Source of the DNA: SZAS-79 sp964599095
Lineage (GTDB): Bacteria; Pseudomonadota; Gammaproteobacteria; Burkholderiales; SG8-39
Length of the DNA stretch: 64,000 bases
Direction: 5' to 3'
Assembly (NCBI GenBank): GCA_964599095.1
Contig: CAZREB010000026.1
Location: 1 to 64,000 of the forward strand
Positions 17,354-26,017 of the stretch are shown piece after piece. The notes below the pieces were generated by a model. It made no database searches. It was given only the letters and a program-made list of their open reading frames with translations, and was not told where the DNA came from. How positions within the stretch are numbered: position 1 is the stretch's first letter; each line of letters starts with the position of its first letter. The translations under genes were made by a program, and so were the position numbers.

Positions 17354-18277
17354 TCAGCCCTTGAAGAATGCGCCCGAGAAGGCGATCTTCTTCTGCGCCT
17401 CGAGCATGCGGCGGGACGGCGGCGGCGTCGCGCCCCACAGGTCGCTGTGGCCCGGCGGGTATTTCCATTCTTCCGGCGAGCGCACGCGGTAGCTGTCGTC
17501 GACCTGCTCGACCTCGGCGGTGTATTCGATGACGATGTCTTCGGGCGCGACGAAGTACGCGAACACGTTGTTACCCGGCCCGTGCCGGCCGAGGCCCCAT
17601 TCGACCGGGTGGCCCGCATCGCGCATCCGGCCTACGCCGCGCATGACCGCATCGATGTCCGGCACTTCGAACGCGATATGGTGCAGCGTCGAGGCTTCGC
17701 CCGGGTGGAAGGCGATGCTGTGGTGGTTCGAGTTGCAGCGCACGAAGGTGAGGATCGAGCGGTCGCTCAGCTTGAACCCGAGCGCGTCGATCATGAAAGC
17801 CGCCGCCTTCTCCTGCTGCGGCGTGTTGAGCACCACGTGGGTCAGGCCGAGCGGGCGGTCCGGCGACCTCGTGCTTGCGTGCCGCTCATCCTCCGCGATG
17901 ACGCGCCAGATGCGTCCTTCCGGATCCTCGAGCGAAAAGCCGTAGCCGCCGCCGGGTTCGCCGGTCTGCGCGGGCTTTTCGGCCCGGGCGGCGCCGTGCG
18001 CCATGACCCGGCTGTAGAGCGCGTCGACATCGGACCGGCTCGCAGCCGAGAGGTCGATCCGCAGCAGCTCGGCCGTGGGTCGCGGGTGCAGGGCGAGCAC
18101 ATGGTGATTCGGCCCGGCGGCGCGCAGCCAGACCGACCCATCCCGCTCGGCGACGCGGGCGAGGCCCCAGAGGGTCGTATAGAAACGCTCGCTCGCGGCG
18201 ACGTCGGCGACGCCGAGGTCGACGCTGCGCAGGCCGGTGGGGCGCAGTGCGGAAGATGCGTTGGAATTTTCGGTCAT
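17354..18277 (-). CDS. VOC family / extradiol ring-cleavage dioxygenase-like protein
   Basis: A 307-residue protein with two VOC (glyoxalase-fold) modules, the layout of type I extradiol dioxygenases such as 2,3-dihydroxybiphenyl dioxygenase. Residues 1-130 form the first module (LRSVDLGVADVAASERFYTTLWGL). The second has LTHVVLNTPQQEKAAAFMIDALGF, HHSIAFHPG, LHHIAFEVPD and VIEYTAEVEQVD, which supply the expected His/His/Glu iron ligands. It would cleave a catechol-like ring using Fe(II) and O2. It is followed by the molybdenum-hydroxylase subunit, consistent with hydroxylation and cleavage of an aromatic or heteroaromatic compound. Confidence 0.8.
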   Translation of the reverse strand: MTENSNASSALRPTGLRSVDLGVADVAASERFYTTLWGLARVAERDGSVWLRAAGPNHHVLALHPRPTAELLRIDLSAASRSDVDALYSRVMAHGAARAEKPAQTGEPGGGYGFSLEDPEGRIWRVIAEDERHASTRSPDRPLGLTHVVLNTPQQEKAAAFMIDALGFKLSDRSILTFVRCNSNHHSIAFHPGEASTLHHIAFEVPDIDAVMRGVGRMRDAGHPVEWGLGRHGPGNNVFAYFVAPEDIVIEYTAEVEQVDDSYRVRSPEEWKYPPGHSDLWGATPPPSRRMLEAQKKIAFSGAFFKG

Positions 18278-18309
18278 GGCCGGTTGGATTCTACCTGCGG
18301 CGCGGGGCG

Positions 18310-19257
18310 ATGGTACCCTGTCACGCTTTCATCGAAGGGGTCCGGGCGTTGCAGGGCAATCCAATTCCGCGCTGGGTGGGCGTTTCGATCCTGCTCTGCA
18401 TCTCGGTCGTCTTCGGCAGCAACCATATCGCGGCGCGGTTTGCCTTCGAGCACGGCTCGAACGTGGCGACCGCGGTGGCGTTCCGGGCCACGTTTGCGCT
18501 CGTCTTCGTGTTCGTGCTGCTGGCGGCCAACCGCGTTTCGTTCTCGCTGCCCGGCGTGACGCGCGCCCGCGGCATGGCGATCGGCGGCTTCCTGCTGTTG
18601 CAAAGCTATTGCGTGTTCTCGGCGGTGGCGCGCATCCCGGTGGCGCTTGCGCTGCTGGCCTTCAACACCTACCCGATCATCATTGCGCTCACCGCGTGGC
18701 TGGTCGACGGGGAGCGCCCGACGCTGCGCGCGATGATCGCGATACCGCTTGCGTTCGGCGGGCTGGCGCTCGCGCTCGACGTGGGCGGCTGGAGCGGCGC
18801 GGGCGCGTCCAGTTTCGCGGGGCGCTGGGACGAGATCGGCATCGGCGTGCTGTTCGCCACCGGCGCGTCGCTGACCTTCAGCGCCGCGCTCTACCTGACC
18901 ACCCGCTGGATGAAGGACGTCGACGGCCGGCTGCGGACTTTCCTCGCCACCGGGACGATCTCGGTGTGCGCGCTTTCGATCGGCACGATGACCAACGCCT
19001 TCGCGCTGCCTGCCGACACGACGGGCTGGATCGCGCTATGCCTGGTCGGGCTGTGCTACAGCACCGCAGTGACCGCGCTCTTCGTGGTGCTGCCGCGGAT
19101 CGGGGTGGCCGGCAACGCGGCGGTGCTCAACTTCGAGCCGGTGGCGGTGCTGGTGATGGGCTGGATCCTGCTCGGCCAGACGATGGCGCCGCTGCAGATC
19201 TTCGGCGCGCTGGTCGTCGTCGGCGCGATCATCGCCCTCTCGACGGGCAAGAAGTAA
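18310..19257 (+). CDS. EamA/DMT-family transporter
   Basis: A hydrophobic protein of 315 residues with about ten transmembrane segments in two EamA repeats: WVGVSILLCISVVFGSNHIAARFAFE in the first, and DEIGIGVLFATGASLTFSAALYLTTRW opening the second, ending in FGALVVVGAIIALSTGKK. Such proteins export or import small metabolites in the inner membrane. The frame is open for 21 codons before the chosen ATG (MVPCHAF), and the true start may be earlier. It is divergent from the dioxygenase gene and meets the diguanylate cyclase tail to tail with no gap. Confidence 0.88.
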   Translation: MVPCHAFIEGVRALQGNPIPRWVGVSILLCISVVFGSNHIAARFAFEHGSNVATAVAFRATFALVFVFVLLAANRVSFSLPGVTRARGMAIGGFLLLQSYCVFSAVARIPVALALLAFNTYPIIIALTAWLVDGERPTLRAMIAIPLAFGGLALALDVGGWSGAGASSFAGRWDEIGIGVLFATGASLTFSAALYLTTRWMKDVDGRLRTFLATGTISVCALSIGTMTNAFALPADTTGWIALCLVGLCYSTAVTALFVVLPRIGVAGNAAVLNFEPVAVLVMGWILLGQTMAPLQIFGALVVVGAIIALSTGKK

Positions 19258-20331
19258 TCAGTCAGGTGTAAAGCACACGACGCAGTTGCGGCCGTTGTTC
19301 TTCGCCTTGTAGAGCGCCCGGTCGGCGCGGGCGACGAGCGCGTCCACGGTGTGGCCGTCCTCCGGGAAGCTGGCCACGCCGATGCTGACCGTCGACTTCA
19401 CCGCCTGGCCTTCGTAGACCAGCGGCTTGCCGGCCATCGACTCGCGGATCCTTTCGGCCACGTCGGCCGCCCCCTGCGAGGGCGTTTCGGGCAGCAGCAC
19501 GACGAATTCGTCGCCGCCGTAGCGGGCCGGCACGTCGGTGTAGCGCAGTTCGGCCTGGATGCGCTCGGCCAGCTGGCGCAGCAGCCGGTTGCCGGCCTCG
19601 TGGCCGTGCGTATCGTTGACCTGCTTGAGGTTGTCCGAGTCGATCATCAGCACGCTGATCGCGCGCTTGTAGCGCGCCGCCTGGCCGAAGAGCCGGTCGG
19701 CGACGATCGCGAACCCGCGCGTGTTGTACAGGCTCGTGAGCTCGTCGGTCTCGGAAAGGAGCTTGGCCTTGTTCAGGCCGTAGCGGATGTCGGCCGAGAA
19801 CATCGTCGTGACGTAGGCAACCAGCAGCACCGGGGCGAGCTGCGCGGCGAGCGCGCCCATGCCGCGCAGCGTGAACAGCGTCTGCGCCGGGTCGGCGTCC
19901 CCGAGCAGTACGTGGCAGGCGGCGATCAGCACCACCTCGATGAAGGTCGTCATCTTGCCGAGCGTGAGCGCGCTGGTGATCACCGCCAGCATGTAGGTGT
20001 TCAGCAGCGGGCTGGCGAGCTTGCCGGTGAACCACAACGACCAGGTGATGAACACGATCATCGCCCAGGTCTCGATCGCGATCTTCCAGCGCGTCTCGCG
20101 CTTGTAGAAATTCGCATAGCGGAAGGCCATCACGAACGCGGCGTAGAAGAGCACCGCCGCCGTGATCGCGATTTCGTCTTCCTTGGCCGGCCCGCCGAAC
20201 GCGAGGTACAGGAGCACGAGGATCAGCAGCAGCCACTCGATCTCGGCGACCGTGCGCGAGATGCCGCGCAGCTCCTCGAGCTCGATGCTCGGGGCCTTTT
20301 CCCTCGCGGGTAGCTGGAGAGCCTGTTCCAT
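19258..20331 (-). CDS. Membrane-bound diguanylate cyclase (GGDEF)
   Basis: A 357-residue protein. The N-terminal half (to about residue 190) holds about six transmembrane helices, a sensor region without a recognised name. The C-terminal GGDEF domain begins near TDELTSLYNTRGFAIVADRLF and carries an intact RYGGDEFVVLLPE signature, so it should make cyclic-di-GMP from two GTP. Five residues before the signature is RYTD, which matches the RxxD inhibitory site for product feedback. The start ATG at MEQALQLPAREK fits the length and context. There is no EAL domain. Confidence 0.92.
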   Translation of the reverse strand: MEQALQLPAREKAPSIELEELRGISRTVAEIEWLLLILVLLYLAFGGPAKEDEIAITAAVLFYAAFVMAFRYANFYKRETRWKIAIETWAMIVFITWSLWFTGKLASPLLNTYMLAVITSALTLGKMTTFIEVVLIAACHVLLGDADPAQTLFTLRGMGALAAQLAPVLLVAYVTTMFSADIRYGLNKAKLLSETDELTSLYNTRGFAIVADRLFGQAARYKRAISVLMIDSDNLKQVNDTHGHEAGNRLLRQLAERIQAELRYTDVPARYGGDEFVVLLPETPSQGAADVAERIRESMAGKPLVYEGQAVKSTVSIGVASFPEDGHTVDALVARADRALYKAKNNGRNCVVCFTPD

Positions 20332-20392
20332 TGACCGGACCGTTATTATTTTCTCGCTTCCGGCGAGTCTAGCGCAGCGGGGCCGACGCTGC

Positions 20393-21511
20393 TCAGGCTT
20401 CTCCCCAGACCTCGCGCGCCGTGGCAACGATGTGCCGCATCTTGGCCTCCTGGTCGGCCGGCGTGACCGCGTTGCCGTGCTCGGTGCTCGAAAAGCCGCA
20501 CTGGGGCGACAGGCACAGCCGGTCGAGCGGCACGTAATGCGCCGCCTCGTCGATGCGCGTCTTGAGTTCCGCCGCCGGCTCGAGCTTCGCGAGCTTGCTG
20601 GACACGATGCCGAGCACGATCACCTTGCCCTCGGGCACGAATCGCAGCGGGCTGAACCCGCCCGAGCGCTCGTCGTCGTACTCGAGGAAGTAGCCGTCCA
20701 CGGCGAGTTCCTGGAACAGCGCCTTGGCCACCGGCTCGTAGCCGCCCTCGGCCGCCCACGCGCTCTGGAAGTTGCCGCGGCACAAATGGATGCAGACCTG
20801 CATGCTCGACGGGCGCTCGGCGATGCAGGCGTTGATCAGGCGCGCGTAGCGGCGCGGCAGCTCGTCCGGGTCGTCGCCGCGCTGGCGCGCGCCTTCGCGC
20901 ATCTTCGGGTCGCAGAGATAGGCGAGGTTGGTGTCGTCGAGCTGCAGGTAGGTGCACCCGGCATCTGCCAGCGTCCTGATCTCGTCGCGGTAGCACTTCG
21001 CGATGTCGGCGAAGAAGTCCTCCATCTCGGGGTAGGCTTCGCGCGAAATCGCGCCGCGGCCGCCGCGGAAATGCAGCATCGTCGGCGACGGGATCGTGAC
21101 CTTGGGCGTTTGCGTGGTGACCGACTTGAGGAACTTGAAGTCCTCGAGCTGGATCGGCTTCACGTGCTTCAGCTTGCCGGTCACGTGCAGCACCGGGGGC
21201 GCAAAATTGACCTCGCTGCCGGCGCCGCGGAACTTGATGGCCATGCCCTCGCGCACCTCGACGCCTTCGAGCTGCTCGAGGAAATCGATGTGGAAGAACG
21301 TGCGGCGGAATTCGCCGTCGGTGATGCCGTGCAGCCCCCAGTCCTCCTGCTGCCGGACGATCTCGCGGATGCACTTGTCTTCCACCGCGCGCAGCGCGGC
21401 GGCGTCGATCTCGCCTTTCTTCCTGCGGGCGCGCGCCTCCTGGAGTTCCTTGGGACGCAGGAAGCTCCCGACATGGTCCGCCCGGAAAGGCGGCTTGGTG
21501 CGCTGGCTCAT
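20393..21511 (-). CDS. MetE-like cobalamin-independent methyltransferase family protein
   Basis: A 372-residue protein resembling the C-terminal catalytic half of MetE (YxjG/YxjH type). It starts PFRADHVGSFLRP, has WGLHGITDGEFRRTFFHIDFLE, DAGCTYLQLDDTNLAYLCDP, VCIHLCRGNFQS, YFLEYDDERSG and LCLSPQCGFSSTEHGN. The His/Cys of HLC, the Glu of LEYD and the Cys of PQCGF form the expected zinc site. It would transfer a methyl group to a thiol; family members have varied donors, and full MetE activity is unlikely without the N-terminal half. It is divergent from the next Bug gene, with 77 bases between starts. Confidence 0.9.
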   Translation of the reverse strand: MSQRTKPPFRADHVGSFLRPKELQEARARRKKGEIDAAALRAVEDKCIREIVRQQEDWGLHGITDGEFRRTFFHIDFLEQLEGVEVREGMAIKFRGAGSEVNFAPPVLHVTGKLKHVKPIQLEDFKFLKSVTTQTPKVTIPSPTMLHFRGGRGAISREAYPEMEDFFADIAKCYRDEIRTLADAGCTYLQLDDTNLAYLCDPKMREGARQRGDDPDELPRRYARLINACIAERPSSMQVCIHLCRGNFQSAWAAEGGYEPVAKALFQELAVDGYFLEYDDERSGGFSPLRFVPEGKVIVLGIVSSKLAKLEPAAELKTRIDEAAHYVPLDRLCLSPQCGFSSTEHGNAVTPADQEAKMRHIVATAREVWGEA

Positions 21512-21588
21512 TGTGTATAGTCTCCGCTGGCTGGTTGGACGCCGGCGCCCGTGCGCCGGTCGATCATTGGATTCACCTGCGGCATTTT

Positions 21589-22548
21589 ATGCGACCCCTC
21601 CTCGTTTTGCTGGCCCTGTTTGCCGCGATCGGGCCGGTTTTTGCGCAGTATCCGGCCAAGCCGATCCGCCTCGTGGTGGGATTTGCGCCCGGCGGTGCGG
21701 CCGATGCGGTGTCGCGCGCCGTCGGCGACCCGCTCGGGCGCATCCTCGGCCAGCCGGTCCTCATCGACAACCGTCCCGGCAACGGCTCGAGCCTGGCGGC
21801 CGAACTGGTGGCCAAGGCGCCCGCCGACGGTTACACGATGCTGATCGCGAGCCCGTCCTCCCAGTCGGTCAACCCGGCCATGAACCGGAACCTCGGCTAC
21901 GTGCCCGAGCGGGACTTCGCGCCGATCACCAAGGTCAGCAGCTCGCCGCTGGTGGTCGCGGTGCATCCGTCGGTGCCGGCCAGGAGCATCCCCGAGCTGA
22001 TCGCGTTCGCGAAGAAGTCGCCGGGCAAGCTCAACTACGGCTCGTCGGGCAACGGCTCGGCGCCGCACCTGGGCGCGGTGCTGTTCTCGCGCGTTGCGGG
22101 CGTCGAGATGGTCCATGTGCCGTACAAGGGCGGCGGCCCGGCGGTGCAGGCCCTGCTGGCCGGGGACATCCAGCTGTCGATCGCCACACCGCCGTCCGTG
22201 TTGCCGCTGGTCCAGGCGGGACGCCTGCGCGGGCTGGCGGTCACCACGCGCCATGCATCGCCTTCGGTGCCCGGGCTGCCGGGCATGGAAGAGGCGGGGC
22301 TGAAAGGCTACGACCTGACCTTCTGGTACGGCTTCTTCGTGCCCTCGGCCACGCCGCCCGAGGTAGTGAAGAAGCTCTTCACCGCCACCTCGCAGGTGAT
22401 CCAGCGCGCCGACGTCAAGGCGACCCTCGCCCGCGAAGGCACCGACCTGGTCGGCTCGAAGTCGCCGGAAGACTTCGCCGCCTTCCTGCGCGAGGACGCG
22501 AAGCTCTGGCAGCAGCTCGTGAAGGATACGGGCGCGAAGGTGGATTGA
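21589..22548 (+). CDS. Bug-family substrate-binding receptor
   Basis: A signal peptide (MRPLLVLLALFAAIGPVFA) is followed by QYPAKPIRLVVGFAPGGAAD, LIDNRPGNGSSLAAELVA, APADGYTMLI and MVHVPYKGGGPAVQALLAG, the Bug pattern, in 319 residues. The TGA stop overlaps the ATG of an M20-type amidohydrolase by one base, so the receptor and hydrolase are coupled. This suggests that the ligand is an amide or N-carbamoyl compound cleaved after uptake; that link is inferred from position only. Confidence 0.92.
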   Translation: MRPLLVLLALFAAIGPVFAQYPAKPIRLVVGFAPGGAADAVSRAVGDPLGRILGQPVLIDNRPGNGSSLAAELVAKAPADGYTMLIASPSSQSVNPAMNRNLGYVPERDFAPITKVSSSPLVVAVHPSVPARSIPELIAFAKKSPGKLNYGSSGNGSAPHLGAVLFSRVAGVEMVHVPYKGGGPAVQALLAGDIQLSIATPPSVLPLVQAGRLRGLAVTTRHASPSVPGLPGMEEAGLKGYDLTFWYGFFVPSATPPEVVKKLFTATSQVIQRADVKATLAREGTDLVGSKSPEDFAAFLREDAKLWQQLVKDTGAKVD

Positions 22549-23825
22549 TGCCCGCCCCCGGACCCTCACCGCGCATCGATCCCGGACGCCTGCTCGCCGA
22601 CCTGCGCCAGCTGCGCGAAATCGGCGCCAGCGGTCGCGGTGTAGTGCGCCCGGCTTTCAGCCCCGACGACATGCGTGCGCGGCGCTGGCTCGCGCAACGT
22701 TACGAAGAGGCCGGCCTCGCAGCCACGCTCGACGGCGCGGGCAACGTGCTCGGCCGCTCGCGCCGTCCGGGCAAGGCGCTGCTCATCGGCTCGCACTCGG
22801 ACACGCAGCCCACCGGCGGCTGGCTGGACGGCGCCTACGGGGTGATCTGTGCGCTCGAAGTGGTGCGCACTCTTGCCGCGGTTGCATCGACCTGCGAGCT
22901 CGCGGTGGACGCGATTGCGTTCCAGGACGAGGAGTCGCGCTTCGTCGGCTGCCTGGGGAGCCGCTCGCTGACAGGGACGCTCGACCCGCAGGTCGAGCAG
23001 GAGGCGACCGACCGCGACGGCGTGAAGCTCGCCGATGCGCTGCGCGCGGCCGGCCTTGCCGGAGTGCCGCGACTGAGGATCGAAGCCGGCCGCTACGCGG
23101 GATTTCTCGAGGCGCACATCGAGCAGGGCCCGCACCTGGAGGACGCAGGCCGGCGCATCGGCGTGGTGACCGACATCGTCGGCTTGCGCATGCTGCGCGT
23201 CGAATTCCACGGCCAGCAGAATCACGCCGGCACCACGATGATGGCGAGGCGCCGCGATGCCGCGGCGGCGCTCTACGAGTTCGCGTACCGGGTGAACCAG
23301 GAATTCCCGCGCGTGGCCGCCGAGCGCAGCGTGTGGACCATGGGCCGCGCGCGCATCGAGCCGAACGCAAGCTCGATCGTGCCGGGCTATGCCGAGCTCG
23401 ACTTGCAGTTTCGCGATGCCTCGGAGGGGACGCTGGATGCGCTGGAAGCCCTTGCCGAGCGCTTGGTGGCCGAGTTGAACGCGCGCGGTCCGGTGCGCAT
23501 CGAGTCGCAACGCACCCGCTCGCCGATCGCGCCGACGCGCATGGACCCTGGGCTTCAGGCGCACCTTGCCGCCGCGGCCGAACGGCACGCGGCCGGCCTC
23601 TGGCAAGCCATGCCGAGCGGCGCCTTCCACGATGCGGGCATCGTTTCGGCGCGCCTGCCCTCGGCCATGCTGTTCATCCCGTCGATCGGCGGCATCAGCC
23701 ACGACTTCGCCGAGGACAGCCGCGAGGAAGATATCGTGCTCGGCTGCCAGGTGCTTGCGGATGCGGCGGCCGGGATTCTGGCCGAGGCGAACTCGCGCGC
23801 CCGCGGGAAGACGGCTGCGCCTTAG
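22548..23825 (+). CDS. Zn-dependent amidohydrolase (N-carbamoyl-L-amino acid hydrolase / allantoate amidohydrolase family)
   Basis: A 425-residue M20-clan enzyme of the HyuC/AllC/AmaB type. Metal-binding segments are visible: GSHSDTQPTGGWLDGAYGV (His and Asp), FQDEESRFVGCLGSRSLTG (Glu pair), AHIEQGP (His), and GGISHDFAEDS near the C-terminus (His). The dimerisation insert contains QQNHAGTTMMARRRDA and the MGRARIEPNASSIVPG segment typical of this subfamily. It hydrolyses N-carbamoyl amino acids or ureides in the cytoplasm. The ATG overlaps the stop of the Bug gene. Substrate choice within the family cannot be told. Confidence 0.9.
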   Translation: MPAPGPSPRIDPGRLLADLRQLREIGASGRGVVRPAFSPDDMRARRWLAQRYEEAGLAATLDGAGNVLGRSRRPGKALLIGSHSDTQPTGGWLDGAYGVICALEVVRTLAAVASTCELAVDAIAFQDEESRFVGCLGSRSLTGTLDPQVEQEATDRDGVKLADALRAAGLAGVPRLRIEAGRYAGFLEAHIEQGPHLEDAGRRIGVVTDIVGLRMLRVEFHGQQNHAGTTMMARRRDAAAALYEFAYRVNQEFPRVAAERSVWTMGRARIEPNASSIVPGYAELDLQFRDASEGTLDALEALAERLVAELNARGPVRIESQRTRSPIAPTRMDPGLQAHLAAAAERHAAGLWQAMPSGAFHDAGIVSARLPSAMLFIPSIGGISHDFAEDSREEDIVLGCQVLADAAAGILAEANSRARGKTAAP

Positions 23826-23856
23826 GTGCGCCGATAACAGTGTTTGTCCCGGTTAA

Positions 23857-24069
23857 GGGGTGATCATGATCACGAGCACGGAAAATCGCGGCTGGCCGGG
23901 CGACGTGCCCGTCTCGAACCTTGCACTTGCCGGCTTGCCGGTGCCTTCCTTCATCAGGTCCGCAAAGATAGCGACGATCGAAGCCGCCCATGCGGCGAAG
24001 CTCGGCCGGATTCCGCCCGCCTTGCTCCGCAGAGTCGGGGAAAAGCTCGATGGCGTTATCGGATCGTAA
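23857..24069 (+). pseudogene. 5'-truncated MazF/PemK-type toxin remnant
   Basis: This 69-residue frame (GTG or inner ATG start) reads MITSTENRGWPGDVPVSNLA, then GLPVPSFIRSAKIATIEAAH and KLGRIPPALL. That is the C-terminal half of PemK/MazF-like endoribonucleases, whose full length is about 110-120 residues. The N-terminal half is missing: an in-frame TAA lies directly before the homologous part, and upstream sequence belongs to the amidohydrolase. No antitoxin gene is present. It is most likely a relic of a lost toxin-antitoxin pair. It overlaps the start of the aspartate dehydrogenase gene by 20 bases. Confidence 0.7.
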
Positions 24070-24907
24070 ATTGCGCGGTCCGAAGACGCGGCGCTTCGCG
24101 CTCATCGGGTATGGCGCGATCACCGAGGAACTGGTGCGCTGCCTCGATCGGTGCGGTGGACTCGATCAGCTCAACGCAGTGCTGGTGCGGCCGCACCGCA
24201 TCGCCGAGGCTCAGGCCAAGTCGGCAGGCCGATTCACCGTTGTCGATCGCGTCGAAGCGCTGATCGAACTCGCGCCCGAGGTGGTCGCCGAATGCGCCGG
24301 CCATGGGGCGATGCGCGAGTACGCCCCGGCGCTGTTGGAGAAGGGCATCGACGTGATCTGCTCCTCGGTCGGCGCGCTTGCCGATCGCGCGTTCGAGGCA
24401 AAGATCGCCAAGGCCTGTGCCGATGGCGGCGGGCGTCTCTGGATTCCTTCCGGCGCGGTGGCCGGCATCGACGGATTGCTGGCCGCGCGCACGGCGGGGC
24501 TAAGCGCAGTGACCTACACGTCGGTCAAGGCGCCGAAGGCGTGGGACGGCACGCCTGGCGAGAAGCTGCTCGTCGGCGCCGCCCGCGAAGCGCGCACGAT
24601 CTTCTTCGAGGGCAGCGCACGCGAGGCCGCCACGCAATACCCGCAGAACGCGAACGTTGGCGCCGCGGTCTCGCTGGCCGGGCTGGGCCTGGACCGGACG
24701 AAAGTGAAGCTGGTGTCCGATCCGTCGGCCACCGGCCCGCTCGGGATCATCGAGGCCGAGGGCGAATTCGGCCGGATGCGCTTCGAGATCCTCGCGTACG
24801 CGTCGCCGCGCAACCCGAAGACCTCGCTGCTGACGGCGCACAGCATTTACGTCGCATTGCGCGAGGGGATTTGCTTTGGCCCCGCGCTGGGGGGCGGCGC
24901 GCTTTAA
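24050..24907 (+). CDS. Aspartate dehydrogenase family protein
   Basis: A 285-residue NAD(P)-dependent enzyme. The N-terminal Rossmann motif RFALIGYGAITEELVRCLD is followed by VVAECAGHGAMREYAPALLEKGIDVICSSVGALAD, PSGAVAGIDGLLAA, YPQNANVGAAVSLAGLG and PRNPKTSLLTAHSIYVALREG, the order found in NadX-type aspartate dehydrogenases. These interconvert L-aspartate and oxaloacetate/iminoaspartate. I chose the ATG at MALSDRK; the upstream frame overlaps the toxin remnant. Its neighbours (amidohydrolase, Bug receptor) suggest amino-acid or amide catabolism rather than NAD synthesis. Confidence 0.85.
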   Translation: MALSDRKLRGPKTRRFALIGYGAITEELVRCLDRCGGLDQLNAVLVRPHRIAEAQAKSAGRFTVVDRVEALIELAPEVVAECAGHGAMREYAPALLEKGIDVICSSVGALADRAFEAKIAKACADGGGRLWIPSGAVAGIDGLLAARTAGLSAVTYTSVKAPKAWDGTPGEKLLVGAAREARTIFFEGSAREAATQYPQNANVGAAVSLAGLGLDRTKVKLVSDPSATGPLGIIEAEGEFGRMRFEILAYASPRNPKTSLLTAHSIYVALREGICFGPALGGGAL

Positions 24908-25021
24908 CGCCAGGTTTGTACTGTTACAAGTACACCAACCGGCGGGAGAGCCAGTCTCCGTGCGGATCTTGCAAACAGAAAGTCGAAGATTCGCGCTTTC
25001 GCGCGGGCGCGGCAGGGCTTG

Positions 25022-26017
25022 TTACGCCGGCCCGCGCAGCACGATCTTGCCCATGTGCCGGTTCTCGTCCATGAAGGCCTTGGCCGCGGGCAGGTCGTCG
25101 AACTCGAAGATCTTGTCGACGAAAGGCCGGATGCTCCCGTCCTCCAAGTGAGGCAGTACGTCGGCCTTGAAGGAGACGACGCTGCCGGCTTTTTGCTCGG
25201 CGGTGCGCAGCTTGTTCGACACGCCGAAGAGCTGCAGCCGCTTCATGTGCAGCGCCTGGATGTCGATCTTCGCCTCGAGCACGTTGTCGACATAGCCTAC
25301 GGTCGCCATCCGTCCCTCGAACGCGAGCGCGCGGATGCACTCCTCGAACACCGTGCCGCCGACGTTGTTCAGGACGAGGTCGGCGCCGTGATTGCCGGTG
25401 GCTTTCATGACCGCCTCGCAGAAGTCCCCCTTGCGGGTTTCGAGGCCGACATCCAGGCCGAGTGCCTTCAGCTTGCGCAGCTTTTCGGCCGAACCCGATG
25501 TGCCGATCACCTGCGCGCCGATCGCCTTGGCCAGCTGCAGGGAAGCGACGCCCACGCCGGCCGAGATTCCGGTCACCAGCATCCACTCGCCCTTCTTCAG
25601 CTTGCCTTGCCCGATCACCATGTCGTGCGCGGTCATGAAGGCGAGGGGCGCGGCGGCCGCCTCCTCCCACGACATATGCGAAGGCATGCGGATGATCTCG
25701 CGGGCGTCCATCAACGCATAGGCCGAGAACGCACCCGGGCAGCGGCCCATGACCTTGTCGCCGGCCTTGAAGCCCGAAATGCCGGCGCCTGCCTTTACGA
25801 CCTCGCCGGAGACTTCCATGCCCACGGGCTTGGCCGGGCCGCCGGGCTTGTGCAGGCCGTGGCCGGCAATGAATTCGCCGCGGTTCAGGCTCGCGGCGCG
25901 CGTGCGCACGAGGATCTGGTTCGCTCCCGGCTCGGGCATCGGCGCCTCGCCGAGCGAAACCTCCATGCGATCGCCCTCGGTGCGAATTCCCCACGTCTTC
26001 ATGGTCTGGCTAGTCAT
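25022..26017 (-). CDS. Zinc-less MDR (quinone oxidoreductase-like) protein
   Basis: A 331-residue medium-chain dehydrogenase/reductase of the NADPH:quinone reductase type. It shows VRTRAASLNRGEFIAGHG without the catalytic zinc Cys, GMEVSGEVVKAGAGISGFKAGDKVMG, and the nucleotide-binding LVTGISAGVGVASLQLAKAIGAQVIGTSGS. Cofactor is probably NADPH; the substrate is likely an enone or quinone. Its start overlaps the end of the upstream Bug gene by eight bases, so they are co-translated. A second possible start is MKTWGIR five codons in. Confidence 0.88.
   Translation of the reverse strand: MTSQTMKTWGIRTEGDRMEVSLGEAPMPEPGANQILVRTRAASLNRGEFIAGHGLHKPGGPAKPVGMEVSGEVVKAGAGISGFKAGDKVMGRCPGAFSAYALMDAREIIRMPSHMSWEEAAAAPLAFMTAHDMVIGQGKLKKGEWMLVTGISAGVGVASLQLAKAIGAQVIGTSGSAEKLRKLKALGLDVGLETRKGDFCEAVMKATGNHGADLVLNNVGGTVFEECIRALAFEGRMATVGYVDNVLEAKIDIQALHMKRLQLFGVSNKLRTAEQKAGSVVSFKADVLPHLEDGSIRPFVDKIFEFDDLPAAKAFMDENRHMGKIVLRGPA

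Noticed and set aside
20345..20375. CTCGC/GCGAG stem next to an A/T run before the diguanylate cyclase
   Set aside because: The run is on the wrong side for a terminator of the upstream gene, and a promoter could not be defined.
24908..25021. Small palindromes in the convergent interval after aspartate dehydrogenase
   Set aside because: TGTACT/AAGTACA and GGAGA/TCTCC stems are short and have no T-run, so no terminator or RNA gene could be supported.
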